Below, one piece after another: positions 40,612 to 49,430 of a DNA stretch of 64,000 nucleotides. The stretch lies in assembly GCF_026427355.1 (NCBI RefSeq), contig NZ_CP102664.1, positions 2,232,001-2,296,000 of the forward strand. Reading direction: 5' to 3'. The position numbers were made by a program, and so were the translations under genes. Source of the DNA: Sphingobium sp. JS3065. GTDB taxonomy: Bacteria; Pseudomonadota; Alphaproteobacteria; Sphingomonadales; Sphingomonadaceae. The notes under the pieces were generated by a model, which was not told the origin of the DNA, ran no database searches, and saw only the letters and a program-made list of their open reading frames with translations. The number at the start of each line of letters is the position of its first letter. Position 1 is the stretch's first letter.

Positions 40612-41213
40612 TGGCTGTCATCAGCCTACCAGACTGGGCCGTGCCCAGCGGCGCAGAGCCGTTCCTGCGCGACTTCGGGACGGTCCTGACCCCGTTCCTC
40701 GGTGGGCCGGAGCAGCGCATCAACCGCCTCGGCACCCGCTTCGGGCTGCGGGTGACGCTGCCGCCCATGCCGACGCGGGACAAGGCTCTGATCGTTCAGT
40801 CCCGCCTGCTGCGCGCCCGTGAAGACCGTTTACTGATGGAATGGCCTCAGCCAGACTTCGACGCGGGTGACCCTGGTGCCCCGCTGGTGTCGGCCATGGT
40901 CGCTTCCGGCACGACTCTGCCGCTGAAGGGCATGACGCCAGGCTATGTCATCAAGGAAGGCCAGATGCTCTCCATCATCCACGGCGGCCGTCGCTACATG
41001 GAGATGGCGTCGGCCGATGCGACTGTTGGTGCCGGTGGCACCGTCAGTGCTGCCATCTGGCCGCTCCTCCGCTCACCTCTGGCCGTCAATGACGTGGTCG
41101 AGATTGCGGCGCCAAAGATCGAAGGATTGGTTTCGCCGGGCGACGAACTCTCGTGGCAAATCTCAGTTGATCGGCTAGCCAGCTTCAGTTTCACGATTTC
41201 CGAGGGTGCATGA
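40611..41213 (+). CDS. Tail protein (distal tail region, 200 aa)
   Basis: Follows the tape measure gene with a 1-base overlap (TGATG-type). Beta-rich: SLPDWAVPSGAEPFLRDFGTVLTPFLGGPEQRINRLGTRFGLRVTLPPMP resembles distal tail/DUF proteins preceding DUF2163 genes in GTA-like tails. It probably forms part of the baseplate hub. Confidence 0.6.
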   Translation: MAVISLPDWAVPSGAEPFLRDFGTVLTPFLGGPEQRINRLGTRFGLRVTLPPMPTRDKALIVQSRLLRAREDRLLMEWPQPDFDAGDPGAPLVSAMVASGTTLPLKGMTPGYVIKEGQMLSIIHGGRRYMEMASADATVGAGGTVSAAIWPLLRSPLAVNDVVEIAAPKIEGLVSPGDELSWQISVDRLASFSFTISEGA

Positions 41214-41214
41214 C

Positions 41215-41736
41215 ATGGACGATCTCTCAACGAAGCCGCTCTCGGCAGCCCAACTGGCAGAGACCGAATTCGACCTGAAGGCTGCGCGCGAAGAGGTCGT
41301 GGAACGCCTGCGGAATCAGATGCTATTCGCAGAAAAAGCGCTCGCCGCGCTGCTGCTCGCCAACGGCGGCGCCCTCATCGGCTTGTTCACCTTCATAGGT
41401 AATGTCGTCGGCAAGGCGGATGCGCCGCTGAAGTTCAGTACCGGCCACCTTTGGGGCGGATTCGCCTGCTTCTCGTTGGGCGTCGCCCTGGTGCTGATCA
41501 CGCACCTATTCGCCTTCTTCAGCCAACTGGCCTTCTACAATCAGGCGGCCAATGAAATGTGGCGTCACCAGCGCACGTTGAGCAACGGAGCTTTGGACCG
41601 GGATCAGACCGAAGAAGCCAAGTTCCACGCGCGCGGGAACAGGAGCATGAAGGTCGGTATACTGACGCTTTCGGCATCACTGATCTGCTTCGTGCTCGGA
41701 GCCGGGCTGTCGCTGGCAGGCGTTCTGCCCGCCTGA
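41215..41736 (+). CDS. Three-helix membrane protein in the tail operon (173 aa)
   Basis: ATG 41215 (GAGGG 8 bases upstream). Membrane helices at about 43-65 (ALAALLLANGGALIGLFTFIGNVV), 78-105 (GGFACFSLGVALVLITHLFAFFSQLAF) and 150-173 (VGILTLSASLICFVLGAGLSLAGVL). Charged N-terminal helix and middle loop. Not a virion component by appearance. It is inserted in the tail module and followed by its own terminator, so it is a candidate moron, for example for superinfection exclusion. Confidence 0.65.
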   Translation: MDDLSTKPLSAAQLAETEFDLKAAREEVVERLRNQMLFAEKALAALLLANGGALIGLFTFIGNVVGKADAPLKFSTGHLWGGFACFSLGVALVLITHLFAFFSQLAFYNQAANEMWRHQRTLSNGALDRDQTEEAKFHARGNRSMKVGILTLSASLICFVLGAGLSLAGVLPA

Positions 41737-41760
41737 TCTAAACGTCATCCAGACATCACA

Positions 41761-41788
41761 AGGGCTGCCCTGACAGGCGGCCCTTTTT
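41761..41788 (+). terminator. Intrinsic terminator inside the tail module
   Basis: AGGGCTGCC pairs with GGCGGCCCT (9 bp, one G-T) across a 6-base loop and runs into TTTTTC. It ends transcription after the membrane-protein gene and would lower read-through to the remaining tail genes unless an antiterminator acts. Confidence 0.7.
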
Positions 41789-41803
41789 CATTGGGGGCTT
41801 TCC

Positions 41804-42445
41804 TTGGACCCGACGCTCAAGAACGCGCTGGCGCAGCCCAGCGTGCTGCTGTTTGGCGCGCTCAAGATCGCGCTGCCGACCTATACGCTCCGCCTGCTGG
41901 ACGGCGCAGGGACGCTCCAGATCGCCGGCGAAACCTATGTCGGCTGTGATGACTTGTTCGGCACGATCGCAGAGCTGTCCGAGTTGACAGAGGAGATTGG
42001 CGACCAGGCGCCCGAGATCACGATCAAGCTGCTCCCGCCCAACATCAGCGCAGCGGCGACCCTCGCCAGTCCCGACATGCAGGGCTGCTCGGTGCAGCTG
42101 CTGGTCGGCGCGGTCAACATGACGACCGGAACGGTGATCGGCGTGCCGGAGGTCGTGTTCCTGGGTGAGGTCGATGTCCCCACGGTCGACATCGACGCGC
42201 AGGGCGAGCGCAGCGTCAGCTTCACGGTGGTCAGTGTGTTCGAGCGGCTGTTCGAGGTGGAAGAAGGGCAGCGCGCCTCGAACGGCTGGCATCAATCCAT
42301 CTGGCCCGGCGAGCTTGGCCTAGAACATATGACTGGCACGGACGTGAACCTCTATTGGGGAGCGAAGCCGCCGCAGGCCAGCGGGCAGAAGAGCGGACTG
42401 GCCGGGCTGCTTCAGCGCGCCGCCGCAGCGAGGCCGGCCCTATGA
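41804..42445 (+). CDS. Tail assembly/baseplate protein, DUF2163-like N-terminal part (213 aa)
   Basis: TTG start. LKIALPTYTLRLLDGAGTLQIAGETYVGCDDLFGTIAELSELTEEIGDQAPEITIKLLPPN has the beta structure of tail hub proteins in GTA-like phages, with a C-terminal W-rich segment (GWHQSIWPGELGLEHMTGTDVNLYWG) common in proteins preceding the NlpC-like gene. Assignment is by position and general pattern. Confidence 0.6.
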   Translation: MDPTLKNALAQPSVLLFGALKIALPTYTLRLLDGAGTLQIAGETYVGCDDLFGTIAELSELTEEIGDQAPEITIKLLPPNISAAATLASPDMQGCSVQLLVGAVNMTTGTVIGVPEVVFLGEVDVPTVDIDAQGERSVSFTVVSVFERLFEVEEGQRASNGWHQSIWPGELGLEHMTGTDVNLYWGAKPPQASGQKSGLAGLLQRAAAARPAL

Positions 42446-42861
42446 CGCCGATCGAGCGGCGTCACGCTGCCATCGAGGCCACCATGGCCCGCTACCGCGA
42501 TCAGCATTTCCAGTGGGGCAAGGTGGATTGCGCGAAGGTCGCCGCCTTTCACCTGAAGCGCCTGGGGTACAAGATCCTGATCAGCAAGGCGGGCAGCTAT
42601 AGCTCCCCTCTGGGCGCAACGCGCGCGCTTCGCCGGCTCGGCTACACCACGCTCGCTGAGATGGCGGACGGCATTGGTCTCACGCCCATTCCCTATGCCC
42701 GCATGTTGCTGGGCGACGTGGCGGAAATCGAGGGTGACAGCCCGGTAGGCGCGATCGGTCTCTATGCCGGCAATGGCAACCTCTTCTGCTTTCATGAGGA
42801 CCATCCCGGCCTGGTGACGATGGCACCGAACAATATCCTTCGCGCATGGAGTGTCCTGTAA
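42442..42861 (+). CDS. DUF6950/NlpC-P60-like tail protein
   Basis: 139 residues from ATG 42442. FQWGKVDCAKVAAFHLKRLG (about 25-44) places a Cys at the N-end of a helix, as in NlpC/P60-like tail peptidases, and GAIGLYAGNGNLFCFHEDHPG could carry the partner His. In this gene order (hub, NlpC-like, J-like) the protein helps DNA enter by cutting peptidoglycan. The catalytic His is less certain, so it may be inactive. Confidence 0.65.
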   Translation: MTPIERRHAAIEATMARYRDQHFQWGKVDCAKVAAFHLKRLGYKILISKAGSYSSPLGATRALRRLGYTTLAEMADGIGLTPIPYARMLLGDVAEIEGDSPVGAIGLYAGNGNLFCFHEDHPGLVTMAPNNILRAWSVL

Positions 42862-45401
42862 TGGCAAAGGCGCTCCGAACCGTGGGCATGGTCGTCGCTG
42901 CGGTTGCCCTTGTCGCCACAGGCGTCGGCATCGCTGCGGGCGGGGCTGCGGCGGCGGCTGCCGGTTCCACCACGGCCGCGACGGCGATCTCCATCGGCAC
43001 CTATGCCAGCCTGGGCGCGGGCGTGCTGTCGATGGCGGCCGCTTTCACCGCTCCCAAGCTGGGCGTGGAGGGCTCGGCCACCACCTTCACCACGAACCCG
43101 CAGAGTGGGCTGCCCTATGCCATCGGCCGCACCCGCATGTCGGGCCTGCGCGTCTATGCCCGGACCTATGACGGGTTCAAGCAGCAGTCGAAGGACGACA
43201 TTCTCGCGTTCGTCGCCCTGCTCAGCATCGCCGGGCCGATTCACAGCATCGAGCAGTTCACCGCCGACAATGAGGTTGTGACCTTCGAGACGGCGACCAG
43301 CGTCGGCGACGCGAATGGCCGCTTCTACCGCTACATGGCGCAGCGCCTTTCGCTTGGGCCTTCGAGCGGCCCCGCATTGGATTCCAGCTTCGGCGGCAAG
43401 TTCTTCCCCGATTGGACCGCCAATCATAAGCTGAGCGGCATCGCGCACGCGCAATGGGCGCTCCGCTTCGACACCGACGGCGACCTGTACGGCGCCGGCG
43501 CACCAGAGCCGGCGTGGATCGGCAAGTGGGTGAAGGTCTATGATCCGCGCAAGGATAGCACCTATCCCGGCGGATCGGGTGCGCACCGCGCCCTTAATGA
43601 AGCGACCTATGAATGGTCGGACAACCCCGGCCTGCACGCCCTCACATGGGCGCTAGGCCGCTGGCAGAACGGCAAACGGGTGTGCGGCATTGGCGCGCCG
43701 ATCTCGACCATTCGCGTCGCCGATTTCGTCGAGTGCGCCAATGTCTGCGACGCCAACGGGTGGAAGGTCGGCGGCGTCGAATGGACGACCGATGCCAAGT
43801 GGGACACGCTGAAGCGCATCCTGCAAGCTGGCGGCGCGATACCGACCCAGACGGGCGCGATGATCGGCTGCCTCACCTCCATGCCGCGCACGGCCGTGGC
43901 GACGATTGAGAGCCGCCATCTGCTGGATGGGCTGTCGATCGCGGCGACGAAGAGCCGGCGGGACCGTTTCAACAGCGTCATCCCGCGCTACGTCGATGAG
44001 GACAGCGATTGGGCGGTCATCTCTGGAACCGCGATTACGGTGAACGACTATGTCGCGGCTGACGGCGGCCAGCGCACCAAAGAAGTCGATTTCCCGCTTG
44101 TGCAGGTATTCAGCGGAGAAACAGCGGCCCAGCCCGGCCAGTTGGCCGCCTATGCCGTCGTCAACAGCCGCGAGGCCGGTCCGTTCACCTGGACGACCGG
44201 GCCGGAGTGGATCGGCCTTAAGACCGGCGATGTCGTGCTGCTCAATGTGCCAGAGGAAGGTCTGGTCAATCAGCCGGTCCTCATCACCCGGCGCTCGCCG
44301 GACCCTGCTACGGGCAAGGTGTCATTCTCGGCCGAGACGGAGACCTATTCCAAGCACGCCTATGCGCTGGGCCAGAGCACAACGCCGCCGGCGCCGTTTC
44401 GTCTGGAGGCGCCGGACCTGAAGCCCGCATCGCCGCTCGCGGAGAACTGGAACGTTACCGGCGTAATTTCCGGCGAAGGCTTCCCGGCCCTGCAGGTTGT
44501 AGGGGCGAGCGAGATGCCGTCGGCCGATGCCATCGTCATTGACTATCGCAAGTCGGGTGATGAAGCCTGGACCGGCTCGGCCATCCTGTCTGCCGTCGAG
44601 CCGGTCAGCCATGTCATCGCGCCGCTGGAAAGCGAGACCGCCTATGACGTGCGGATCGGCTATCGCGTGGGCACCAGTCTCGGCAACATGACAATCTTCG
44701 TTAACGTCGTCACTGGTCTGGGCAAGATCACGATCATCGAAGGGCGCATCAGCGAAATCGATGAGCAGATGAACCAGTTGGCCGAAGATGCTGCGGCCGC
44801 AGGCGTTCGCCTCGATGCGATCGAACCCGCGATCGACACCATCGAGGCTGCCGTCGCTGCCAACAGCGATGCTGCGGCGCTGCTCGGGCAGGAGCTGAGC
44901 AAGCAGGGCGGCGCGCTGGCGACGGTGCGCGATCAGGTTGGCGTATTGGCGCTGGATGATGACGCGGCCGCCGGTGCGCTGCTCGCCGCCACGATCAAGG
45001 CAAGTCAGCAGAGTGCGGCCTTTTCGCAGGAGCGCACGCTACGCTTGAATTCCGAAGAGGTAATTGCGCGATCCGTCGATCAGCTGGCGGTTACCTTGGG
45101 CAGTCAGGCGGCGGCGATCACGGTGCAGCAGGCGATCGTTGGGCTGATCCAGGAGAACATCACAACGCTGTTTGCTCAGTGGTCGTTGGACGTCGATGTC
45201 AATGGCGTGATCGGCGGGATGAAGTTCCTGAACAACGGAACCGTGGTGGACCTTACGATCCAGTCCAATCGCCTGCGCATGATCCCGCCGGGCGGGAATG
45301 GCTCGGACGGGAAATACATCACCGTCGACAGTAACGGGCGAACGACCGAGTATATCCTGAGCGGTGGAGTTCGAGTGCTCGAAGAAGGCTGGCTCACCTA
45401 A
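42861..45401 (+). CDS. Tail tip / host specificity protein J-like
   Basis: 846 residues. N-terminal hydrophobic stretch (GMVVAAVALVATGVGIAAGGAAAAA), then the conserved LPYAIGRTRMSGLRVYARTYDG region typical of phage tip proteins, fibronectin-like modules in the middle (APFRLEAPDLKPA ... VIDYRKSGDEAWTGSAIL), and a long C-terminal coiled coil (ISEIDEQMNQLAEDAAAAGVRLDAIEPAIDTIEAAV) with a terminal beta region. It probably contacts the host receptor. TAATG links it to both neighbours. Confidence 0.8.
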   Translation: MAKALRTVGMVVAAVALVATGVGIAAGGAAAAAAGSTTAATAISIGTYASLGAGVLSMAAAFTAPKLGVEGSATTFTTNPQSGLPYAIGRTRMSGLRVYARTYDGFKQQSKDDILAFVALLSIAGPIHSIEQFTADNEVVTFETATSVGDANGRFYRYMAQRLSLGPSSGPALDSSFGGKFFPDWTANHKLSGIAHAQWALRFDTDGDLYGAGAPEPAWIGKWVKVYDPRKDSTYPGGSGAHRALNEATYEWSDNPGLHALTWALGRWQNGKRVCGIGAPISTIRVADFVECANVCDANGWKVGGVEWTTDAKWDTLKRILQAGGAIPTQTGAMIGCLTSMPRTAVATIESRHLLDGLSIAATKSRRDRFNSVIPRYVDEDSDWAVISGTAITVNDYVAADGGQRTKEVDFPLVQVFSGETAAQPGQLAAYAVVNSREAGPFTWTTGPEWIGLKTGDVVLLNVPEEGLVNQPVLITRRSPDPATGKVSFSAETETYSKHAYALGQSTTPPAPFRLEAPDLKPASPLAENWNVTGVISGEGFPALQVVGASEMPSADAIVIDYRKSGDEAWTGSAILSAVEPVSHVIAPLESETAYDVRIGYRVGTSLGNMTIFVNVVTGLGKITIIEGRISEIDEQMNQLAEDAAAAGVRLDAIEPAIDTIEAAVAANSDAAALLGQELSKQGGALATVRDQVGVLALDDDAAAGALLAATIKASQQSAAFSQERTLRLNSEEVIARSVDQLAVTLGSQAAAITVQQAIVGLIQENITTLFAQWSLDVDVNGVIGGMKFLNNGTVVDLTIQSNRLRMIPPGGNGSDGKYITVDSNGRTTEYILSGGVRVLEEGWLT

Positions 45402-45730
45402 TGGGCTGGGGCACTCGCGTCCGCGATGAGGCTGGCAACCTTCAGGTCGAGGAAGGCGCGCGCTATGGCCGCGTGTCTGGTTTTTTCGACATCACAGCAG
45501 CCAACTCGACTGTGTCGGGCACCACCTGGACGGGGTCGTTCAATGACCCCATCTTCCTCACCGGCGCAGCATGGTGGGCGATCAACTATCTCTATTCGAC
45601 GATACCGAACGTCCCGGTGGCAGGCGTCAGCATCTCCGTATCGGGGCAAACGCTCAGCTGGTCGATTGATCGGAATGTCACGCCCGCGCCCAACGTCAAC
45701 ACCGTCCGCCTTCTCTATGGAGTGTATTGA
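45401..45730 (+). CDS. Small tail-tip-associated protein (109 aa)
   Basis: Beta-rich, coupled to the J-like gene (TAATG). MGWGTRVRDEAGNLQVEEGARYGRVSGFFDITAANSTVSGTTWTGSFNDPIFLTGAAWW has the look of a fibre adaptor. Not recognised further. Confidence 0.55.
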   Translation: MGWGTRVRDEAGNLQVEEGARYGRVSGFFDITAANSTVSGTTWTGSFNDPIFLTGAAWWAINYLYSTIPNVPVAGVSISVSGQTLSWSIDRNVTPAPNVNTVRLLYGVY

Positions 45731-46473
45731 TGCCGCACGGCTACCGGATACTTGGCCCTTCCGGGGCTGTGCAGATCGATCAGCACTATCGCAACCTGAT
45801 GCTGCGGTCTGTTCAATCCGTCACGACAACGTCGCCCGATAAGACCAATTATCAGACATTCACTCAGTATCCGAAGAACGGCTATAGCTACCTGAATGCC
45901 GCCAATGAGGATCCTGTAACCACCCCGCTCATTTTCTTCCCGGCTGACGCCTACACCGGAACTTATGGGGGTGGCGGCTCTGGATCGCTGGTGACGAACA
46001 AAGCCAGAGGCGGTGTGACAAAACTGGCGATATTTGATGTCCCTACGCCGCCGCCTATCAATAAGTGGGGTCGAATTGTCAGGACCGCCGGCGGCGTCAT
46101 CACCTATTATTCGGGTTACAAATATCTGCGGGTCCATTCAGTGCTGACCGGTAGCAACTATCTTACCAACCCCATCAATCTTTCGCTTCCAACAGACCGG
46201 AAGTGGGGCTTCTGCTGCTTCAAATGGGCGGGTCGAACGCGGCTCGATGATGATCGAGCCTATGACCAGATAGGATCGAACTTGCGCTTCTATCGCACCC
46301 GGCGCGAGATCATGGCGATCAGGCTGGCAGGAGGGGGGCTGACCTCAACCGACATGTCCTACATGGACGACAGCGATTACGCATTCCCGGACGCGGCGTG
46401 GGATCATCAGGACAGCGTTGATCGCTCCTATGCGATCATCATCGCCGACATGACCCACGTTCCTGAGTGGTGA
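45730..46473 (+). CDS. Tail fibre-associated protein (247 aa)
   Basis: ATG 45730. Aromatic and Gly/Thr-rich beta protein (MPHGYRILGPSGAVQIDQHYRNLMLRSVQSV ... FDVPTPPPINKWGRI). The start resembles proteins found after J-like genes that attach accessory fibres. No enzymatic motif. The composition has more Tyr/Asp than its neighbours, as is common for receptor-contact proteins. Confidence 0.55.
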   Translation: MPHGYRILGPSGAVQIDQHYRNLMLRSVQSVTTTSPDKTNYQTFTQYPKNGYSYLNAANEDPVTTPLIFFPADAYTGTYGGGGSGSLVTNKARGGVTKLAIFDVPTPPPINKWGRIVRTAGGVITYYSGYKYLRVHSVLTGSNYLTNPINLSLPTDRKWGFCCFKWAGRTRLDDDRAYDQIGSNLRFYRTRREIMAIRLAGGGLTSTDMSYMDDSDYAFPDAAWDHQDSVDRSYAIIIADMTHVPEW

Positions 46474-46560
46474 GCCTGTGAGGCCCACCAGCTCCAGTTT
46501 CTGACGACGGTAATCCACGATCGTCGTGCCACCTAACATCGATATTAAAGGAGACGCATT

Positions 46561-48057
46561 TTGCCTTGGTATAATGCGGGGACGGTCAGCGTCACCAACG
46601 ACAGCGTCAATGTGACGGGCGCCGGGACCGCCTGGGTCGATAACGTCCGTGCGGGGCAATCATTCGTTGGACCGGACGGGCTGACGATCGAGATCGCCTC
46701 GGTCGTGTCGGCGACCTCGCTCACTCTGGCGCGCCCCTATCGCGGGGTGACGGCGGCAGGACAAGCCTACAGCATCATGCCGGTCCAGGGCGATCTGCGC
46801 GATCTTGCCCTGCAAGCGAAGGATCTGGTGCTATCATTCAGCAGTGTGCGCGATGGTGTCGGTCAAGGCATCTTCCCTGTCGGAACCGTGGGCACGCCCG
46901 GCATCCGGTTCAGCGGGGATGAGGATACTGGGCTCTCGCGGACTGCTGCCAATGAACTTTCCGGCATTGTCGGAGGGGCTGTGGGTTGGCGGCTCACCAC
47001 GGGCGGACTGGCGGTGACGGGTGCGGTTACCGCCAAGAATGCTGGCGGTGGGCGAGCGGATTTGTCGCCGGGAGACGCGACGCATACCGGATTTCTGGCA
47101 CTATACGCAGCGAATGATGTTCGCCGCGGCTATATCGGTTTCATCACGACGACTGGTGGGGCGCAGCCGCTATCGTATCAGAACGAAACCGGCGGCGTTC
47201 ACCTCTTCGCGCAGGGGATTACCAGCTCCAGCGACATCCAGAGCAATAATCTCCTGTTGCGCGGGGATGGCTCCAACGCCTTCGTGCGCCCCACCAATGC
47301 AGGCGGCGATCTCTGCCTGGGCGCCAATGCAACCACGACATGGCGCTGTGCCAATAGCGGCGTATTTCACCCGGAGGTCGACAACGTCTGGAGCGTAGGC
47401 CGGGCCGATAAGCGCGCGTCGGTCTTCTTTGCTGGCACCGGGTCGATCAACACCTCTGATGAACGCGAGAAGCTGTGGCGCGGCTTCTCGGAGGATCTGA
47501 AGGCGAAGTTTCGCCGGATTGCGGATGCCATCATTCGTGAGTTGGGCTGGTTCCAGCTGCTCGATCAGATCGAGGAAAAGGGAGAAGATGGTGCACGTTG
47601 GCACTTCGGCGTGCGGGCGCAGCGCGTCTGGTCTATCGTGGCCGCCGAAGGTCTGTGCGCTCCACTGATTGGCGAAGGGGCTGAGCAGCGGCCTGATCCA
47701 TCATGGACCGGCTCGCCTCCGCCCGCGTGGCTGTGCTGGGATATTTGGCCTGACCGCTTCGACCCGATCATGGAACAGCGGCAAGTTGGCACGGATACAG
47801 TTGTCGTCGGGCAGGAGCCGACCGGCCTCCTCGATGCCACCGGCTCGCCGATCATGCGCAACCTCATCGAAGAACGGCCAATCATGGGAATGGTCGAAGT
47901 CGGTCAGCGGCTAGATAGGGCAGCAGGCAATCGGTTCGGCCTACGAGTCGATCAAATGGGTCTGCTGCTCAACTGGGAAATGGGCGAGCGAGACAAGGAC
48001 AGGCAAGCAGAGGTCGCTGAATTCGCGGTCCGTCTCGAAGCGTTGGAGGCAGCATGA
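46561..48057 (+). CDS. Tail fibre with S74 intramolecular chaperone domain
   Basis: 498 residues, TTG start with AGGAG 7 bases upstream. The N-terminal adaptor (WYNAGTVSVTNDSVNVTGAGTAWVDNVRAGQSF, about 3-35) joins a beta-repeat shaft. The C-terminal domain starts at SINTSDEREKLW (about 298-309), the S74 self-cleavage/chaperone motif with Ser-Asp and Lys, followed by WHFGVRAQRVW. S74 domains trimerise the fibre then cut themselves off. The tail after it (about 150 residues) is longer than usual, with a final coiled coil. Confidence 0.78.
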   Translation: MPWYNAGTVSVTNDSVNVTGAGTAWVDNVRAGQSFVGPDGLTIEIASVVSATSLTLARPYRGVTAAGQAYSIMPVQGDLRDLALQAKDLVLSFSSVRDGVGQGIFPVGTVGTPGIRFSGDEDTGLSRTAANELSGIVGGAVGWRLTTGGLAVTGAVTAKNAGGGRADLSPGDATHTGFLALYAANDVRRGYIGFITTTGGAQPLSYQNETGGVHLFAQGITSSSDIQSNNLLLRGDGSNAFVRPTNAGGDLCLGANATTTWRCANSGVFHPEVDNVWSVGRADKRASVFFAGTGSINTSDEREKLWRGFSEDLKAKFRRIADAIIRELGWFQLLDQIEEKGEDGARWHFGVRAQRVWSIVAAEGLCAPLIGEGAEQRPDPSWTGSPPPAWLCWDIWPDRFDPIMEQRQVGTDTVVVGQEPTGLLDATGSPIMRNLIEERPIMGMVEVGQRLDRAAGNRFGLRVDQMGLLLNWEMGERDKDRQAEVAEFAVRLEALEAA

Positions 48058-48338
48058 TCTACCTTCCGCACATCATCATGGCGCTGGCTGTCCAAGCGAT
48101 CGTCGGCCTGCTCACAGGTAACTGGTGGGCGGGCGCGGCGCTGGGTTCTGCCTATTTCATCGGCCGGGAAGTCGCCCAGGCGGAATATCGTTGGATCGAG
48201 CGGTTCGGGGGTGGGCTGCGCGCCAACATGCCCTGGTGGGGCCGTCTCGATCCTCGCGTCTGGCCGAAGCTGGACCAGTGGATCGACTGGATCGGGCCGG
48301 TGCTGGCTACCTGCGCGGCCGCATATGTTTCGGGCTGA
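48054..48338 (+). CDS. Small membrane protein before the holin (94 aa)
   Basis: Two hydrophobic segments (HIIMALAVQAIVGLL, WAGAALGSAYFIGREV) and a C-terminal one (WIGPVLATCAAAYVSG). It has the size of a holin and lies next to the holin candidate, so it may be an antiholin or a second holin. Overlaps the fibre gene by 4 bases. Confidence 0.5.
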   Translation: MIYLPHIIMALAVQAIVGLLTGNWWAGAALGSAYFIGREVAQAEYRWIERFGGGLRANMPWWGRLDPRVWPKLDQWIDWIGPVLATCAAAYVSG

Positions 48339-48381
48339 TGCCATGCACGACGCCATCATCACACATCAGGGGGCAAAGGCG

Positions 48382-48798
48382 ATGACGCCATGGTTTGAGG
48401 CAGCCATCGCAAAATATGGCTGGATTGTATTGGGGCTGACGTTCGGGCTGGCGGCGAAATATGCGCTGCTCATCAAGAAGGGCGTGAAGATTAAGCCGGT
48501 GCTGGTGCTGGCCGATTTGCTGCTGCTGCCGATGGTGGCGCTCATCGCCTATTGGATTGTCAATCAGGCGGGCGTTCGTGGCGAAGCTGCCGCGCTCCTC
48601 ACCGCCGGAGCAACCGTGGGGGCCGATCGCGTCGTCAAGCTCTACACCGACCGGTTCCTCCGGCAGGTCGATGCCGTGTTGATGGACAGCGTGGTGCAGC
48701 GCAAGGCGGCGATCCGTGAGGAGGTGCAGGCGGAATTGAGCGCCAATCGCACGATGCAGGACATCGCCAAGGGGAAGCGGGCCATCGGCGGGGAGTAA
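48382..48798 (+). CDS. Putative holin (138 aa)
   Basis: MTPWFEAAIAKYGWIVLGLTFGLAAKYALLIKKGVKIKPVLVLADLLLLPMVALIAYWIVNQAG with two to three membrane helices, then a charged cytoplasmic coiled coil (LYTDRFLRQVDAVLMDSVVQRKAAIREEVQAEL). ATG 48382 has AGGGGG upstream. An in-frame ATG at 48343 would add 13 residues. It should make membrane holes for endolysin release. Confidence 0.6.
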   Translation: MTPWFEAAIAKYGWIVLGLTFGLAAKYALLIKKGVKIKPVLVLADLLLLPMVALIAYWIVNQAGVRGEAAALLTAGATVGADRVVKLYTDRFLRQVDAVLMDSVVQRKAAIREEVQAELSANRTMQDIAKGKRAIGGE

Positions 48799-48835
48799 GC
48801 GGCCGCCACCCCATTTCTGGGAATTGACGAACGAC

Positions 48836-48858
48836 AGGGCGCTTCGGGCGCCCTTTTT
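48836..48858 (+). terminator. Intrinsic terminator before the endolysin
   Basis: AGGGCGC and GCGCCCT pair across TTCGG and run into TTTTT. It lies between holin and endolysin genes, and the endolysin ribosome-binding site (GGGAG) follows at once, so late expression of the endolysin may need antitermination. Confidence 0.65.
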
Positions 48859-48872
48859 CATGGGAGATTGAC

Positions 48873-49430
48873 ATGCCCAAGACGCCCAAGACGATGATCG
48901 ATGACGTGATCGCCCGCGAAGGCGATTATGTGAACAATCCCGCTGATCGCGGTGGCCCGACCCGATTCGGCATCACCCAAGCCCTCGCACGGGAGAATGG
49001 CTACCAAGGCGACATGAAAGCGCTCCCCCGCCAGTTCGCCTTCGACATCTATTGGCGGAAGTTCGTGACGGCGACGGGTATCGATCTTCTCGCCAAGCGC
49101 TCCCCTGGCCTTGCTGCGGAGGCGCTGGACACCGGCGTCAACATGGGCGCGCCGTGGGGCGTCATGTTCCTTCAGCGTGCGCTCAACGCCTTCAACGAGG
49201 GCGGCAAGCTGTGGCCGGATCTAGCGAAGATCGACGGCGATTATGGGGGCAAGAGCGATGCGGCGCTGGCCGCCTATTTGGCTCACCCCCGGCGCGGCCG
49301 GGTCGATGTCCTGCTGGCCGCCATGAACGCCCTGCAAGGCGAGCGGTATATCGGCATTGCCGAGCGCAATGCGTCGCAGGAAGCGTTCGTCTATGGCTGG
49401 CTGCTCAATCGCGTAGCGACGGCAGCATGA
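48873..49430 (+). CDS. Endolysin, glycoside hydrolase family 108
   Basis: 185 residues. VIAREGDYVNNPADRGGPTRFGITQ (about 11-35) is the GH108 catalytic motif with Glu16, normally written EGGY-x-N-x-P-x-D-x-GG-x-T-x-x-GIT. The C-terminal part (DGDYGGKSDAALAAYLAHP ... AERNASQEAFVYGWLLNRV) is the peptidoglycan-binding-like domain PF09374. It cleaves peptidoglycan glycan chains. No signal peptide, so it needs the holin. Confidence 0.88.
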   Translation: MPKTPKTMIDDVIAREGDYVNNPADRGGPTRFGITQALARENGYQGDMKALPRQFAFDIYWRKFVTATGIDLLAKRSPGLAAEALDTGVNMGAPWGVMFLQRALNAFNEGGKLWPDLAKIDGDYGGKSDAALAAYLAHPRRGRVDVLLAAMNALQGERYIGIAERNASQEAFVYGWLLNRVATAA

